Of a stretch of DNA of 64,000 nt, positions 1 to 8,310 are shown piece by piece. Numbering within the stretch: the first letter of the stretch is position 1; each line of letters begins with the position of its first letter. The position numbers and the translations under genes are program-made. Source of the DNA: an uncultured Anaerofilum sp. (GTDB lineage Bacteria; Bacillota; Clostridia; Oscillospirales; Ruminococcaceae); assembly GCA_944385935.1 (NCBI GenBank), contig CALWZC010000002.1:124001-188000 (forward strand). Reading direction: 5' to 3'. The notes beneath the pieces are model-generated. The model had not been told where the DNA came from and ran no database searches. It worked only from the letters and a program-made list of their open reading frames with translations.

Positions 1-221
1 AAGGCATTGGAAAGAAAATTCTGGATTTTGTTTGCCAACATGGAACTTCTTTGGGAATAACCAGTATTCGTTTAGATACCTATGAAAAAAATCTCCCTGC
101 CATTGCTTTATATGAGGGCTGTGGCTTTCGATTTGCTGGAAAGGTAGACTTAGGAAGAAGTGACCGCGGGTTGGACTGGTTCCACTGCTATGAAAAACTT
201 CTTCCATGCTCTGATACATAA
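1..221 (+). CDS. GNAT family N-acetyltransferase, C-terminal fragment
   Basis: This is the last 72 codons of an open frame that enters from the left edge (reading frame begins at base 3) and stops with TAA. The visible part starts with GIGKKILDF, which fits the end of the GNAT acetyl-CoA pyrophosphate loop and the following helix. It continues through RLDTYEKNLPAIALYEGCGF, the usual beta6/alpha4 region (N-x-x-A-I-x-L-Y-x-x-x-G-F). The substrate cannot be told because the N-terminal half is outside the window. Confidence 0.8.
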   Translation, partial: GIGKKILDFVCQHGTSLGITSIRLDTYEKNLPAIALYEGCGFRFAGKVDLGRSDRGLDWFHCYEKLLPCSDT

Positions 222-262
222 ATTTCTACATAAGGGGGCACACTGTAACCGAGGTGATAGCA

Positions 263-481
263 ATGACCCCTTATAATTCCAATTTGATGCCCCTTCCTAT
301 GGGAGATTTATCTTCTGGAGTAGCTGCTATGCCCCTGTTTGCACAAGCCCATGCCCTTAGTGCAAGCCAACAGCGATTTTTTTATGGATTGCCAGAAGAA
401 CAACAGCAAAAGCTGCTACAAGATTCTCCCTCTCAACAGGAGCTTGCTCATCGGATAGAGCAAGTTATGCGGTGTCAATAA
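263..481 (+). CDS. Small hypothetical protein, 72 aa
   Basis: A short soluble protein with no recognised domain. I prefer the ATG at 263 over an in-frame GTG at 254, because GAGGTG at 251-256 is a good ribosome-binding site only for the ATG. The C-terminal half (FFYGLPEEQQQKLLQDS, then a helix ending IEQVM) resembles short helical proteins often seen in Oscillospirales, but I cannot name a family. It follows the acetyltransferase by 41 bases and is probably cotranscribed with it. A strong terminator follows at once. Confidence 0.6.
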   Translation: MTPYNSNLMPLPMGDLSSGVAAMPLFAQAHALSASQQRFFYGLPEEQQQKLLQDSPSQQELAHRIEQVMRCQ

Positions 482-493
482 TACAAGCTGGAA

Positions 494-536
494 AAAACCC
501 TTTTGCCATTTTGACTTTGGCAAAAGGGTTTTCTGT
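494..536. terminator. Bidirectional terminator between convergent genes
   Basis: Perfect 15-bp inverted repeat (494-508 with 518-532) built on AAAACCCTTTTGCCA, with T-rich ends on both strands. It serves the small plus-strand gene and the minus-strand carboxyltransferase operon. Confidence 0.85.
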
Positions 537-543
537 TTAGCAA

Positions 544-1944
544 CTATACTGGATGGCTTTTGTTTACATAGTCCACATGCTCTCCATCAATTCCTAACAT
601 TTTCTCCTTCCTTCGTTGAAAGAACTTCAATGCTACTTGTGGGAACATGGCATAGGTCAACAGGTCTTCCGGTTGGATGGCATAGGGCTTTACTTCTTCT
701 TTCAGCTTTTCCAACTCTGGTGCAAGGGTATCTGCAAAGCGGCCCTGCATTTGTGGATGGTCACCTAAAATCTTATGAGCAAATTCCTTTTCTATAGGCG
801 CAGGGCTAGCTCCATACTCTCCGGCAATCAGTGCTTTAAATTCTTTTGTAACCATCTGGTACCGTTTGCCCAACACCACATTAAGCACAGCTTGTGTGCC
901 TACAATTTGGCTGCTAGGGGTTACCAAAGGCGGATAGCCTGCCTCTTGCCGGACACGAGGAACCTCCTGCAAAACTTCATCTAGGCGGTGTTCTTGTTTT
1001 GCCTCTTTCAGCTGACTAAGCAGATTGGAAAGCATTCCGCCAGGCACTTGATACAACAATGTATTGGCGTTGACCTCCAACAGTTGGGGATTCAGCTCCC
1101 CACTGTCAAGATATTTTTGACGCAATTTGTGAAAGTGCTCTCGCAGTGGTTGTAGTTTTTGCAACTGTAAACCAGTGTCATACTGGGTGCCTTGCAAAGC
1201 AACTACCATGCTTTCGGTAGGAGTATGAGAAGTGCCAGTTGCTAAAGGGCTGATGGCAGTATCCACAATATCAACCCCTGCTTCTATGCCTTTTAAAAGG
1301 CTCATTTCCGCCATACCAGAGGTAGTATGGCTATGAAGGCTTAGGGGTACTTTGACGGTTTCTTTTAACTTTTTCACCAACTCAAAGGTGGCAAAAGGTG
1401 TCAATATTCCCGACATATCCTTAATACAGATGGAATCTGCCCCCATGTTTTCCAAAGTTTTGGCATAGTTGGCAAAATACTCTATATCATGAACTGGGCT
1501 GATTGTGTAATCAATGGCAGCCTGTACATGGGCCTTTTCTTTTTTTGCTGCTGCCATAGCTGTTTGCAAATTTCTGGGGTCGTTCATTGCATCAAAAATG
1601 CGCAAAATGTCAATGCCATTTGCCACAGATTTTTGCACAAAATATTCCACTACATCATCTGCATAGGGACGATAGCCCAGCATATTTTGTCCCCGGAATA
1701 ACATTTGCAACTTGGTATTTGGCATTTCTTTTCGGAATACACGCAGCCGCTGCCATGGGTCTTCGTCCAAAAAGCGGATACATGCGTCAAAGGTTGCGCC
1801 ACCCCAACATTCTATAGCATAATATCCCACATCATCCATTTGGGATAAGATGGGCTGCATTTCCTCCAATTTCATCCGAGTTGCCAACAAAGATTGGTGA
1901 CCGTCTCGCAGAGCAACCTCCACAATTTTTACTGGTTGTGCCAT
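544..1944 (-). CDS. Carboxyltransferase 5S-type subunit (oxaloacetate decarboxylase alpha / transcarboxylase 5S family)
   Basis: A soluble TIM-barrel carboxyltransferase that moves CO2 between biotin and pyruvate/oxaloacetate. Family hallmarks: LRDGHQS at residues 12-18 (metal-site Asp14), Lys175 in IKDMSG (the carbamylated lysine of this family) and the metal ligands His204 and His206 in LHSHTTSG. PGGMLSNL marks the C-terminal helical domain. At 466 residues it ends before any biotin domain, which is a separate gene just upstream. The start follows AAAGAGGTG. It is the last gene of a trio with the biotin carrier and a 12S-like subunit. Pyruvate carboxylase subunit B is the alternative reading, but no biotin carboxylase gene is nearby. 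Confidence 0.88.
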   Translation of the reverse strand: MAQPVKIVEVALRDGHQSLLATRMKLEEMQPILSQMDDVGYYAIECWGGATFDACIRFLDEDPWQRLRVFRKEMPNTKLQMLFRGQNMLGYRPYADDVVEYFVQKSVANGIDILRIFDAMNDPRNLQTAMAAAKKEKAHVQAAIDYTISPVHDIEYFANYAKTLENMGADSICIKDMSGILTPFATFELVKKLKETVKVPLSLHSHTTSGMAEMSLLKGIEAGVDIVDTAISPLATGTSHTPTESMVVALQGTQYDTGLQLQKLQPLREHFHKLRQKYLDSGELNPQLLEVNANTLLYQVPGGMLSNLLSQLKEAKQEHRLDEVLQEVPRVRQEAGYPPLVTPSSQIVGTQAVLNVVLGKRYQMVTKEFKALIAGEYGASPAPIEKEFAHKILGDHPQMQGRFADTLAPELEKLKEEVKPYAIQPEDLLTYAMFPQVALKFFQRRKEKMLGIDGEHVDYVNKSHPV

Positions 1945-1966
1945 GGCATTTCACCTCTTTCCCCTT

Positions 1967-2317
1967 CTAGTTCAGCACCACTAATACATCTTCTGCATTT
2001 ACAGAATTGCCCTGTGTACACTGTACTGCTGCCACTGTTCCATCTTGTGGGGCGAGGATTTCATTTTCCATTTTCATAGCTTCCAGCACTACCAAAATAT
2101 CTCCTGCTTTCACCTGTTTGCCTACAGTGGCCTCCACCTTCAACACAGTGCCGGGCATAGGTGCCTTTACAGTTACTCCCTGTACAGGAGCAGCAGGGGG
2201 AGCCTTTGGCACAGGTACAGCAGAGGGAGCCGCCACTGGCGCAGATGCCTCTGAAGAAATTTCCTCCACTGTTACATCATAGGGTTGTCCATTTACCGTA
2301 ATCCGAAGTCGTTTCAT
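1967..2317 (-). CDS. Biotin carboxyl carrier protein (1.3S/gamma-type)
   Basis: A 116-residue carrier. A short N-terminal segment is followed by an Ala/Pro-rich flexible linker (about 22-46), then a biotinyl domain with the motif EAMKM at 79-83. Lys82 is the expected biotinylation site. The ribosome-binding site AAAGGAGG is strong. It lies between the 12S-like and 5S-like genes, so it most likely carries carboxyl groups between those two subunits, as the 1.3S subunit of propionibacterial transcarboxylase does. A biotin protein ligase must act on it; none is in the window. Confidence 0.9.
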   Translation of the reverse strand: MKRLRITVNGQPYDVTVEEISSEASAPVAAPSAVPVPKAPPAAPVQGVTVKAPMPGTVLKVEATVGKQVKAGDILVVLEAMKMENEILAPQDGTVAAVQCTQGNSVNAEDVLVVLN

Positions 2318-2372
2318 GGGGTCATTCCTCCTTTAATCCACTGGGGATTTTTTGAAAATATCAAAATAGATT

Positions 2373-3668
2373 TTACAAAGCCATATTTCCGTGTTTCTTG
2401 TTCATCCGTTTGGCACGCTTGTTTAGTACCATTTCCAGTGCCTGCTCTGCCACACTGCGAAGAGTTTCAGAGGTAGCATAAAGTTGTGCAATTCCAGCCT
2501 GCAAAGCTGCCTGTGCTGAACATTCATTTGCAGCATATTCCTCTGGTGTGGGGCTGTTTGCCTGTTGGTGATACAACACCTCCACTGCTGCTTGTGGCTC
2601 TAAAGGTGCTACTACACACCCTTCCACTGCAATGGTCAAATCCGCACAACACAGAGCACCATATATAGAACCAATTACCTTGCCAGCCAAAATGGCAATT
2701 TTAGGAGTGGTAGCGTCGGCGTAGGTGGCAGCCAATCGAGCAGCTTGCCGAATGCCGCCAGCCAAATCCTCTGCGCTATCTTTTACAAATCCATTGGTAT
2801 GTATTAAAGTAAGCACCGGAATGCTGTAGCTATCGCATAGGCGCACAAAGCGAGCAATCTTCTCTGCGCTTTGGGGTTCCAAATAGCGGTCAGATGTGGC
2901 AACTACCCCCACCGTTACCCCGCAAATGGTTCCCAGTGCAGTATAGGAATTTTTTGTGCCATATTGAGGGTACAATTCAAAATCTCGGTTGTGGTCAATG
3001 AGAGAAGCACCTGCCCGAATACGGCAATAGTCTTGCATATTCAGTGGTTTCTCTGGAGGAGAAAATTCCAATACTGTTCCCCCATCCAAGTTGTTGGAAG
3101 GCAGCAACATAACCAAGTCGCAAGCGGCAGCAATGGTCTGTTCCACTGTGTCATAAATGGCAGCCGCAACGCCTGCCTTTTGGGCAAAATCTGCGCTACC
3201 TGCTCCTTCCAGCACAGCTCCACTTGTAGCACTTACAAAAGGCGGTGTTAAAAACATCTGTCCTTGTTTTGCCATAATACATAGGTCTGCACAGGCAGAC
3301 TGCATGGCGGCAGTGGCTCCACACACTCCCAGCACCACAGCAATTTGTGGCACTACACCAGAAATCTCCCCAATGGTTTGGGTTACTTGAGCTGTTTGCT
3401 GCAAAATTTCCAGCCCTTCTTCTACCTTTGCTCCTGAAGAATGATAGAATGTTACCACTGGATGTCCAGTCTGTGCTGCCAACTTTAGCAAGCCAATCAT
3501 CTGTTTACAGTCAGATGGACTAAATGCTTCTCCATTTTGGCACAAGGCATATACCTTTTTCCCTCGCACCTCTCCATAAGCCGCTTCCACTGCATGAGAT
3601 ACAAATACTTGTGTGTAATCATTCTGCTCATAAAAAAGTGCAAAAATCTCCTTTTGCGAAACTTCCAC
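2373..3668 (-). CDS. Carboxyl transferase domain protein (12S / acyl-CoA carboxyltransferase-like), shortened
   Basis: A two-lobed crotonase-fold carboxyltransferase related to MmdA/PccB/transcarboxylase 12S. The N-lobe shows LGVCGATAAMQSACADLCIM; the C-lobe shows RFVRLCDSYSIPVLTLIHTNG and YADATTPKIAILAGKVIGS. I choose a GTG start at 3668 because GGGAGGG lies just before it; the ATG at 3686 sits upstream of that site. The product is 431 residues against about 500 for family members, and it lacks the usual N-terminal helical segment. Canonical GFLPG and KAYGGAY are replaced by GFVKDS and KVIGSIY, so the acyl-CoA pocket may differ. It is the first gene of the trio. Confidence 0.82.
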   Translation of the reverse strand: MEVSQKEIFALFYEQNDYTQVFVSHAVEAAYGEVRGKKVYALCQNGEAFSPSDCKQMIGLLKLAAQTGHPVVTFYHSSGAKVEEGLEILQQTAQVTQTIGEISGVVPQIAVVLGVCGATAAMQSACADLCIMAKQGQMFLTPPFVSATSGAVLEGAGSADFAQKAGVAAAIYDTVEQTIAAACDLVMLLPSNNLDGGTVLEFSPPEKPLNMQDYCRIRAGASLIDHNRDFELYPQYGTKNSYTALGTICGVTVGVVATSDRYLEPQSAEKIARFVRLCDSYSIPVLTLIHTNGFVKDSAEDLAGGIRQAARLAATYADATTPKIAILAGKVIGSIYGALCCADLTIAVEGCVVAPLEPQAAVEVLYHQQANSPTPEEYAANECSAQAALQAGIAQLYATSETLRSVAEQALEMVLNKRAKRMNKKHGNMAL

Positions 3669-3704
3669 TGTTGTCCCTCCCATCATGGATGTTTTTATTT
3701 TCTA

Positions 3705-4559
3705 TTAGCCCCGTGAGGGCTTTTTGCCTCTCTGTGGTCTTGCAGGCTTGCGATTTTGCTTCATAGCTTTTGCTGTTTTCCGCTGCTCTGCTGCTTGCTG
3801 TTGGCTGATGGTTCTTGCCTTAGCCTTTCCTTTCACTGCGGCTGCTCGCAGGGCATTGATTTCGCTTCTGGTCAATTCACGGTACTGACCAGGTTGCAAC
3901 ATTCCCAGTTTTACAGCACCCATGGCATTACGCCGCAGACGAACCACTTCCAATCCTACTGCTTCACACATTCTGCGAATCTGGCGATTTTTGCCCTCTC
4001 GAATGGTCATCTCCATAACTGTTCGTTCTGGCTCGTCTAACACAACCTGAATCACAGCAGGCTGTGTCATACTGCCATCATCCAGTTGAACTCCTTGTGT
4101 CAACTGCAAGATTTGCTCCTCTGTGGCATGGGGGCGAACTGTTACACGGTACAGCTTGCTTACTCCATGGGAAGGATGTGTTAGCAGATTGGCAAAGTTG
4201 CCATCATTGGTAAAAAGCAACATTCCTTCACTGTCTTTGTCCAGCCGACCAATGGGAAATACTCGAACAGGTAAGTCTGCCAATAAGTCCATGACGGTTT
4301 TTCTGCCTCTTTCGTCGCTGGTAGTGGTAATAAAGCCACGGGGCTTGTTCATCATAAGATAGGTGTATTCCTGAGCTTTGGGGATATAAATGCGCTGTCC
4401 ATCCACTGTGAGCAAATCTCGGTGGGTATCCATTTTATCCCCTACACTAACAGGGCGACCATTTAGCTTTACTCTACCTTCTCGTATAATTTGCTCGGCA
4501 GCTCGGCGGCTACATACTCCCTGCTCAGACAATACCTTTTGAATTCTTACATCCTTCAT
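3705..4559 (-). CDS. rluB: 16S/23S rRNA pseudouridine synthase, RsuA/RluB family
   Basis: Isomerises uridine to pseudouridine in rRNA. An S4 RNA-binding domain occupies about residues 4-60 (VRIQKVLSEQGVCSRRAAE). The catalytic domain carries GRLDKDSEGMLLFTNDG, with the catalytic Asp at 107. A basic tail (about 250-284, rich in K, R, Q and P) probably binds rRNA. Its start overlaps the ytfJ stop by four bases (ATGA), placing it in the scpA-scpB-ytfI-ytfJ operon. RluB is likelier than RsuA from the Firmicutes context, but the exact target uridine cannot be read from sequence. Confidence 0.88.
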   Translation of the reverse strand: MKDVRIQKVLSEQGVCSRRAAEQIIREGRVKLNGRPVSVGDKMDTHRDLLTVDGQRIYIPKAQEYTYLMMNKPRGFITTTSDERGRKTVMDLLADLPVRVFPIGRLDKDSEGMLLFTNDGNFANLLTHPSHGVSKLYRVTVRPHATEEQILQLTQGVQLDDGSMTQPAVIQVVLDEPERTVMEMTIREGKNRQIRRMCEAVGLEVVRLRRNAMGAVKLGMLQPGQYRELTRSEINALRAAAVKGKAKARTISQQQAAEQRKTAKAMKQNRKPARPQRGKKPSRG

Positions 4560-4951
4560 TCTTTGTTCTCCTCTTGCTCTTTGGGTTCTTTCTTTAGCAA
4601 AGTTGTGATTTTATCCATCATCTCTGGCATCAAACTTAATGCACGGTCAATGTTATTAGAAGTGTCTGTCAACTGCATTAGGCGCACATTGCCACCAGGC
4701 TGCACCACCAAAAAAGCCACTGGTGAAATGGTCACTCCTGCACCACTTCCACCGCCAAACAGGTCTTTGGCGTTTTTGGTAGGCAAATCACTTCCACCAG
4801 AAGCAAAGCCAAATGTCACCTTAGACACAGGAATGACTGTGGTTCCGTCTGCCAAATTCATGGGGTTTCCAATGATGGTATTGGAGTCCACCATCTGGCG
4901 AATTTTTTCCATTGTAACGTCCATCAAACTTTTAATTGGATGCTCTGCCAT
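4556..4951 (-). CDS. ytfJ: GerW/YtfJ family sporulation protein
   Basis: A 131-residue member of the YtfJ/GerW family, spore proteins needed for normal germination in Bacillus. Visible hallmarks are the N-terminal helix HPIKSLMDVTMEKIRQMVD and the central VSKVTFGFASGG, followed by a Gly-rich FGGGSGAGV loop. The ATG at 4951 is preceded by GGGAGGAAC at good spacing. A TTG 15 bases further up would overlap that site and is unlikely. It lies directly after ytfI, the usual pairing in spore-formers. It supports, but does not prove, a sporulating host. Confidence 0.85.
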   Translation of the reverse strand: MAEHPIKSLMDVTMEKIRQMVDSNTIIGNPMNLADGTTVIPVSKVTFGFASGGSDLPTKNAKDLFGGGSGAGVTISPVAFLVVQPGGNVRLMQLTDTSNNIDRALSLMPEMMDKITTLLKKEPKEQEENKE

Positions 4952-4996
4952 TGTTGTTCCTCCCAAATCTCTTTTGTGTTCTACTTTTTTATTTAT

Positions 4997-5791
4997 TTAA
5001 AAAATGGATTCCTCTTTTGCACGTTTTAAAAAGAAAATTGCTGCAACCAGTGCCATACCTAAAATTGCAGTTATCCGAAGTTGTACCATTTCCTCTCCTT
5101 CATATTCTCCTTGAAAGTCAGGAATCAAGTCCAACTTTCGCAACCGAAACTGCACCACATGTGACAATGTTGCACAAACGCCCCCTATCCAGCCATTCCA
5201 TCTTCCAAAAGAAAGAGCTGTGTCTGCTGCATCTGTTCCTTGAATAGGCCAACGAACCCATACAGAAACCCATATTCCTTTTAGCAACAACGCCAGTGGC
5301 CCCCGAATTGCCGAAAGAATGCCTGCAACTTTATTTACCTTGTCTTTGCTTGGCTTTGGCATTTCTGGTTTAGGAACTTTTTTGCCATCTGTTTGTGGCA
5401 GCTCAGGTACAGAAGAAGTACCTTGTTCTTTTGCCTGTGTTTTGGGCTGTTGTGGAGAATCTACCTTTGGTGTAGAGGGAAGGGGGTTGGATTTGCTTTT
5501 CTCCCTTTTCCCTGCGGTATGGGGTTGTTTTTCCTTCTGAGGTGATTGCTCTGGTTGTAAGTGTTCTGATTGTTGTTTTTTAGAAGATAATTTTTTTATC
5601 CATGAGGGCACAGGGTACACCTGCATAGAAATTCCCAGCCATCGAACCTTTATCACATACATTTGCTTTTCATATCGTAGAGTAACAGATATAGGCAGTA
5701 TCAATACCAGCAACAGCAAAACAACTACCGCCAACAATAGCCACAAAACCAGTTTACATACAAACCCTAACACCCATAAGAAAGCGGTCAT
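4997..5791 (-). CDS. ytfI: DUF2953 domain protein (YtfI-like), membrane anchored
   Basis: 264 residues with one strong N-terminal membrane segment (about 5-34), then the DUF2953-type strand region (SVTLRYEKQMYVIKVRWLG). A low-complexity Lys/Gln/Pro/Ser linker (about 65-150) is followed by a conserved C-terminal part and a second possible membrane helix near the end (LRITAILGMALVAAIFFL). Molecular function is unknown in the family; it is habitually paired with YtfJ. It overlaps scpB by four bases (ATGA). The long charged linker is unusually extended. Confidence 0.75.
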   Translation of the reverse strand: MTAFLWVLGFVCKLVLWLLLAVVVLLLLVLILPISVTLRYEKQMYVIKVRWLGISMQVYPVPSWIKKLSSKKQQSEHLQPEQSPQKEKQPHTAGKREKSKSNPLPSTPKVDSPQQPKTQAKEQGTSSVPELPQTDGKKVPKPEMPKPSKDKVNKVAGILSAIRGPLALLLKGIWVSVWVRWPIQGTDAADTALSFGRWNGWIGGVCATLSHVVQFRLRKLDLIPDFQGEYEGEEMVQLRITAILGMALVAAIFFLKRAKEESIF

Positions 5792-6384
5792 ATCTCGTCC
5801 TCCGGCGGCAGTTCCTCCTCAAACAAATCGGAAAATTCTCGTTGCTGTGGTTCATTAGGAGAAATCTCCTGTTGATGTTGATGAAGTGGCGGAAGTTCCT
5901 CCAGACTGGTTAAACCAAAGGTTCGCAAAAACACATCTGTAGTTGCAAAACTCAAGGGTCTACCGGGCAAATCCAACCGCCCTGCCTCCTCTATCAATCC
6001 TCTTTGCAGAAGCTTTTGAATGGTAGAAGAAGAATCCACCCCTCTCACCTGCTCTACAAAAGCACGGGATACCGGTTGATTGTAAGCAATAATTGCTAAA
6101 ACCTCCAAAGCCGCTGGTGACAAAGGAGTGTTTTTCTGACTAGCCATACTTTTTTGAATCACAGGTAAAAATCGGCTGTCTGCTGCCATCTGCCATCTAT
6201 CTTCCAACTGCAACAAGCAAAATCCTCTTGCCTGTCGGCGGTACTCTTGTTGGATGGACACCAGTGTTCGCTGAATTTCAAATACATCTGCCTCTATTGC
6301 TTGTGCAATTTGTTGTGCACTAATTGGTTCTCCACAAGCAAACAGAATTGCTTCCACAGGAGCACGATATTTATTTTTTTCCAT
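5788..6384 (-). CDS. scpB: Segregation and condensation protein B
   Basis: Kleisin-interacting winged-helix protein of the SMC-ScpAB condensin. The N-terminal winged helix starts VEAILFACGEPISAQQIAQAI. The second is marked by TPLSPAALEVLAIIAYNQPVSRAFVEQVRG, the most conserved ScpB segment, and LPGRPLSFATTDVFLRTFGL. The acidic C-terminal tail (about 170-198) is probably disordered. It is encoded eight bases after scpA in the same operon; its partner smc is 30 kb away in this window. Confidence 0.93.
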   Translation of the reverse strand: MEKNKYRAPVEAILFACGEPISAQQIAQAIEADVFEIQRTLVSIQQEYRRQARGFCLLQLEDRWQMAADSRFLPVIQKSMASQKNTPLSPAALEVLAIIAYNQPVSRAFVEQVRGVDSSSTIQKLLQRGLIEEAGRLDLPGRPLSFATTDVFLRTFGLTSLEELPPLHQHQQEISPNEPQQREFSDLFEEELPPEDEI

Positions 6385-6392
6385 ATAAGGGA

Positions 6393-7103
6393 TTACTCCT
6401 TCTTTCTGCGACTAATGAGGGCAATACTCTCGTCGGGTTCAATGGTCACCCTTCCCCCACGAATCAATTCCAGCACTGCCAAAAAGGTAGCAACTGTTTG
6501 GCTCTTTCCTACATTTTTTCCAAATAGCTGTTTTAACTTGCTCAGTCTGCCAGATGCCAGTCCACGAAGTACATACACAACTCTTGAACCCACCGACACA
6601 AAAGGAGCTGCCACAATGGGTTCAAATTGCTGTTGTGTGGGCGGACGACGAGAAACACTTTTGCCCAAGGCGTTTCGCAAGGCATCCCGCAGTAGATAAG
6701 CTGGATGATGGAATGTATAGGTAAAATCTTGCTCCACTTCCATGGGTAGGCGCAATGTTTGTGCAATATCCTGTTCTCTTTGTGCCAACTGGGCGGCCAC
6801 CTGCTTGCACAAGCTATACTCAATCAGCTCACCTGTAAGCTCCTCTTTCATGCGTTCTGCTTCTTCGCTTTTGGGCAAGAGCAGATAGCTTTTCATCTGT
6901 ACCAATCGGGCAGCCATTTCTATAAACTCACTGGCAACCTCCATGCGGTTTGCTTGCACAGTGTGTATGATATGGGTATATTGGTCAATCAAAGTGGAAA
7001 TCTCTATTTCATAGAGGTTCATTTTATTTTTGCTAATCAAATGCAACAACAAGTCTAAAGGCCCTTCAAATTCTTCTAAATGGAAAGTAAGGATTGATTC
7101 CAA
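6393..7103 (-). CDS. scpA: Segregation and condensation protein A
   Basis: Kleisin subunit bridging the SMC heads. The N-terminal domain has the family signature FHLEEFEGPLDLLLHLI and KNKMNLYEIEISTLIDQY; the C-terminal winged helix includes VATFLAVLELIRGGRV. The start codon is TTG at 7103, preceded by AAGGAG at good spacing; there is no better ATG. Length (236 aa) is normal. It precedes scpB and follows the M50 protease gene, a common clostridial order. Confidence 0.93.
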   Translation of the reverse strand: MESILTFHLEEFEGPLDLLLHLISKNKMNLYEIEISTLIDQYTHIIHTVQANRMEVASEFIEMAARLVQMKSYLLLPKSEEAERMKEELTGELIEYSLCKQVAAQLAQREQDIAQTLRLPMEVEQDFTYTFHHPAYLLRDALRNALGKSVSRRPPTQQQFEPIVAAPFVSVGSRVVYVLRGLASGRLSKLKQLFGKNVGKSQTVATFLAVLELIRGGRVTIEPDESIALISRRKKE

Positions 7104-7136
7104 AGTTGTTCTCCTTCCCTAAATAGTGGGGAAAAT

Positions 7137-7814
7137 TTACACAGTAAGCCGGCTTGCAATTCCGGGAACAAAACTGGTTGCAATATCAAAAAGTTTATAC
7201 ACACCATTGTTGATGGCACTCAAAGGCATATCCAGCACATTGGTAAAAACCAAGACCAAAATTAACAATGCTAAATACCGCTCATATTTCATTACACCAA
7301 AATAGAGCTTTTGGGGCAAAAAGAGGAGCAAAATTCGACTTCCATCAAAAGGAGGGATTGGAATGAGATTGAAAATAGCCAAAGAAAGGTTAAGTTGAAT
7401 AAATACAGAAAAGAACATGGTAAAGTAGCTCACAGCCGTGGCTACCTCTGCCTTTGGGTTTGCGCCTAATTCCAAATAAATTAGTAGATTGAGGGATAAT
7501 TTAAAGAGTATCATGGCAATGTATGCAAGAAGTAGATTACACAAAGGACCTGCCGCTGCGGAAATCGCCATGTCTCTTTTCGGATTTTTGAAGCGGCGTA
7601 CATCCGCAGGTACAGGCTTTGCCCAACCAAAACCCGCCACAATCATACACAAAGCTCCCCATGGGTCAAAATGAGCCATAGGATTTAAAGTCATTCTGCC
7701 GTAATTTTTTGCAGTAGGGTCACCTAACTTGTAAGAAACAAAAGCATGAGCTGCTTCATGAGCGGGAATGATAAACAGCATTGCAATTGCTCTTAGTATA
7801 TAAACTTGTATCAT
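7137..7814 (-). CDS. Site-2 protease family protein (peptidase M50), YwhC/Rv1737-like short form
   Basis: Polytopic zinc metalloprotease of the intramembrane M50 family. The zinc motif HEAAH is at residues 19-23, followed by the typical GRMTLNPMAHFDPWG. The third ligand motif is NLIPIPPFDGSRI near residue 150. About five to six membrane helices fill the 225 residues and there is no PDZ domain. Substrates of these short forms are generally unknown. It heads the scpA-scpB-ytfI-ytfJ-rluB cluster, a frequent arrangement in Clostridia. Confidence 0.87.
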   Translation of the reverse strand: MIQVYILRAIAMLFIIPAHEAAHAFVSYKLGDPTAKNYGRMTLNPMAHFDPWGALCMIVAGFGWAKPVPADVRRFKNPKRDMAISAAAGPLCNLLLAYIAMILFKLSLNLLIYLELGANPKAEVATAVSYFTMFFSVFIQLNLSLAIFNLIPIPPFDGSRILLLFLPQKLYFGVMKYERYLALLILVLVFTNVLDMPLSAINNGVYKLFDIATSFVPGIASRLTV

Positions 7815-7972
7815 GCAAATACCCTTTCTTGGTTTGGATTATCTACATTATACCCTTTTTTACTATGGGACACAAGCTATCCATCAATTCTCATAAAATT
7901 TTTAAAAATATGATTTTCTTTCGTGTTTTCCCAACAAATTTTTTCTTTCTAAAAACTTTTTTTCAAAAACTA

Positions 7973-8001
7973 TTGCAATTTGCGCAAATGTTTGGTATTA
8001 T
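7973..8001 (+). promoter_or_regulatory. Sigma-A-type promoter of rpmB
   Basis: TTGCAA at 7973-7978 and TATTAT at 7996-8001 with a 17-base spacer, 34 bases before the rpmB start. Inferred from consensus only. Confidence 0.55.
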
Positions 8002-8035
8002 AGGTAAGCAACTTTGAATAGAGGAGGTGCAGCAA

Positions 8036-8224
8036 GTGGCAAAGTGTGATTGTTGTGGCAAAGGCGTGACCTTTGGCATCCAAGTTTCTCATTCTCATCG
8101 TCGTTCTAACCGTACTTGGAAGCCCAATGTCAAGCGCGTTAAGGCTATTGTAGACGGTTCTCCCAAGTATATCTACGCCTGCACCCGTTGCCTGCGCTCT
8201 GGTAAGGTTACCCGTGCTCTGTAA
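8036..8224 (+). CDS. rpmB: 50S ribosomal protein L28
   Basis: 62-residue ribosomal protein. The GTG start at 8036 is preceded by GAGGAGG at 8021-8027; an upstream in-frame GTG lies inside that ribosome-binding site. Two Cys pairs (CDCCGK near the start and CTRC near the end) match the zinc-binding C+ form of L28. HSHRRSNRTWKPNVK is the family core. It is a single gene with its own promoter and terminator, as usual for rpmB. Confidence 0.95.
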   Translation: MAKCDCCGKGVTFGIQVSHSHRRSNRTWKPNVKRVKAIVDGSPKYIYACTRCLRSGKVTRAL

Positions 8225-8250
8225 TTTTGCGTGGACCAGAAAAAGAACGA

Positions 8251-8284
8251 AAGCCGATTCCTTTTAGGGGTCGGCTTATGTTTT
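8251..8284 (+). terminator. Terminator after rpmB
   Basis: Stem AAGCCGATTCC (8251-8261) with GGGGTCGGCTT (8267-8277), including G-U pairs, followed by ATGTTTTTAT. It leaves only a short gap before the next ribosome-binding site, so some readthrough into the next gene is possible. Confidence 0.65.
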
Positions 8285-8310
8285 TATATCAAAACGGAGG
8301 AAGCTCTATT

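Noticed and set aside
5409-5600. Low-complexity repeat in the ytfI linker as a tandem repeat array
   Set aside because: Composition is biased but no exact tandem unit repeats.
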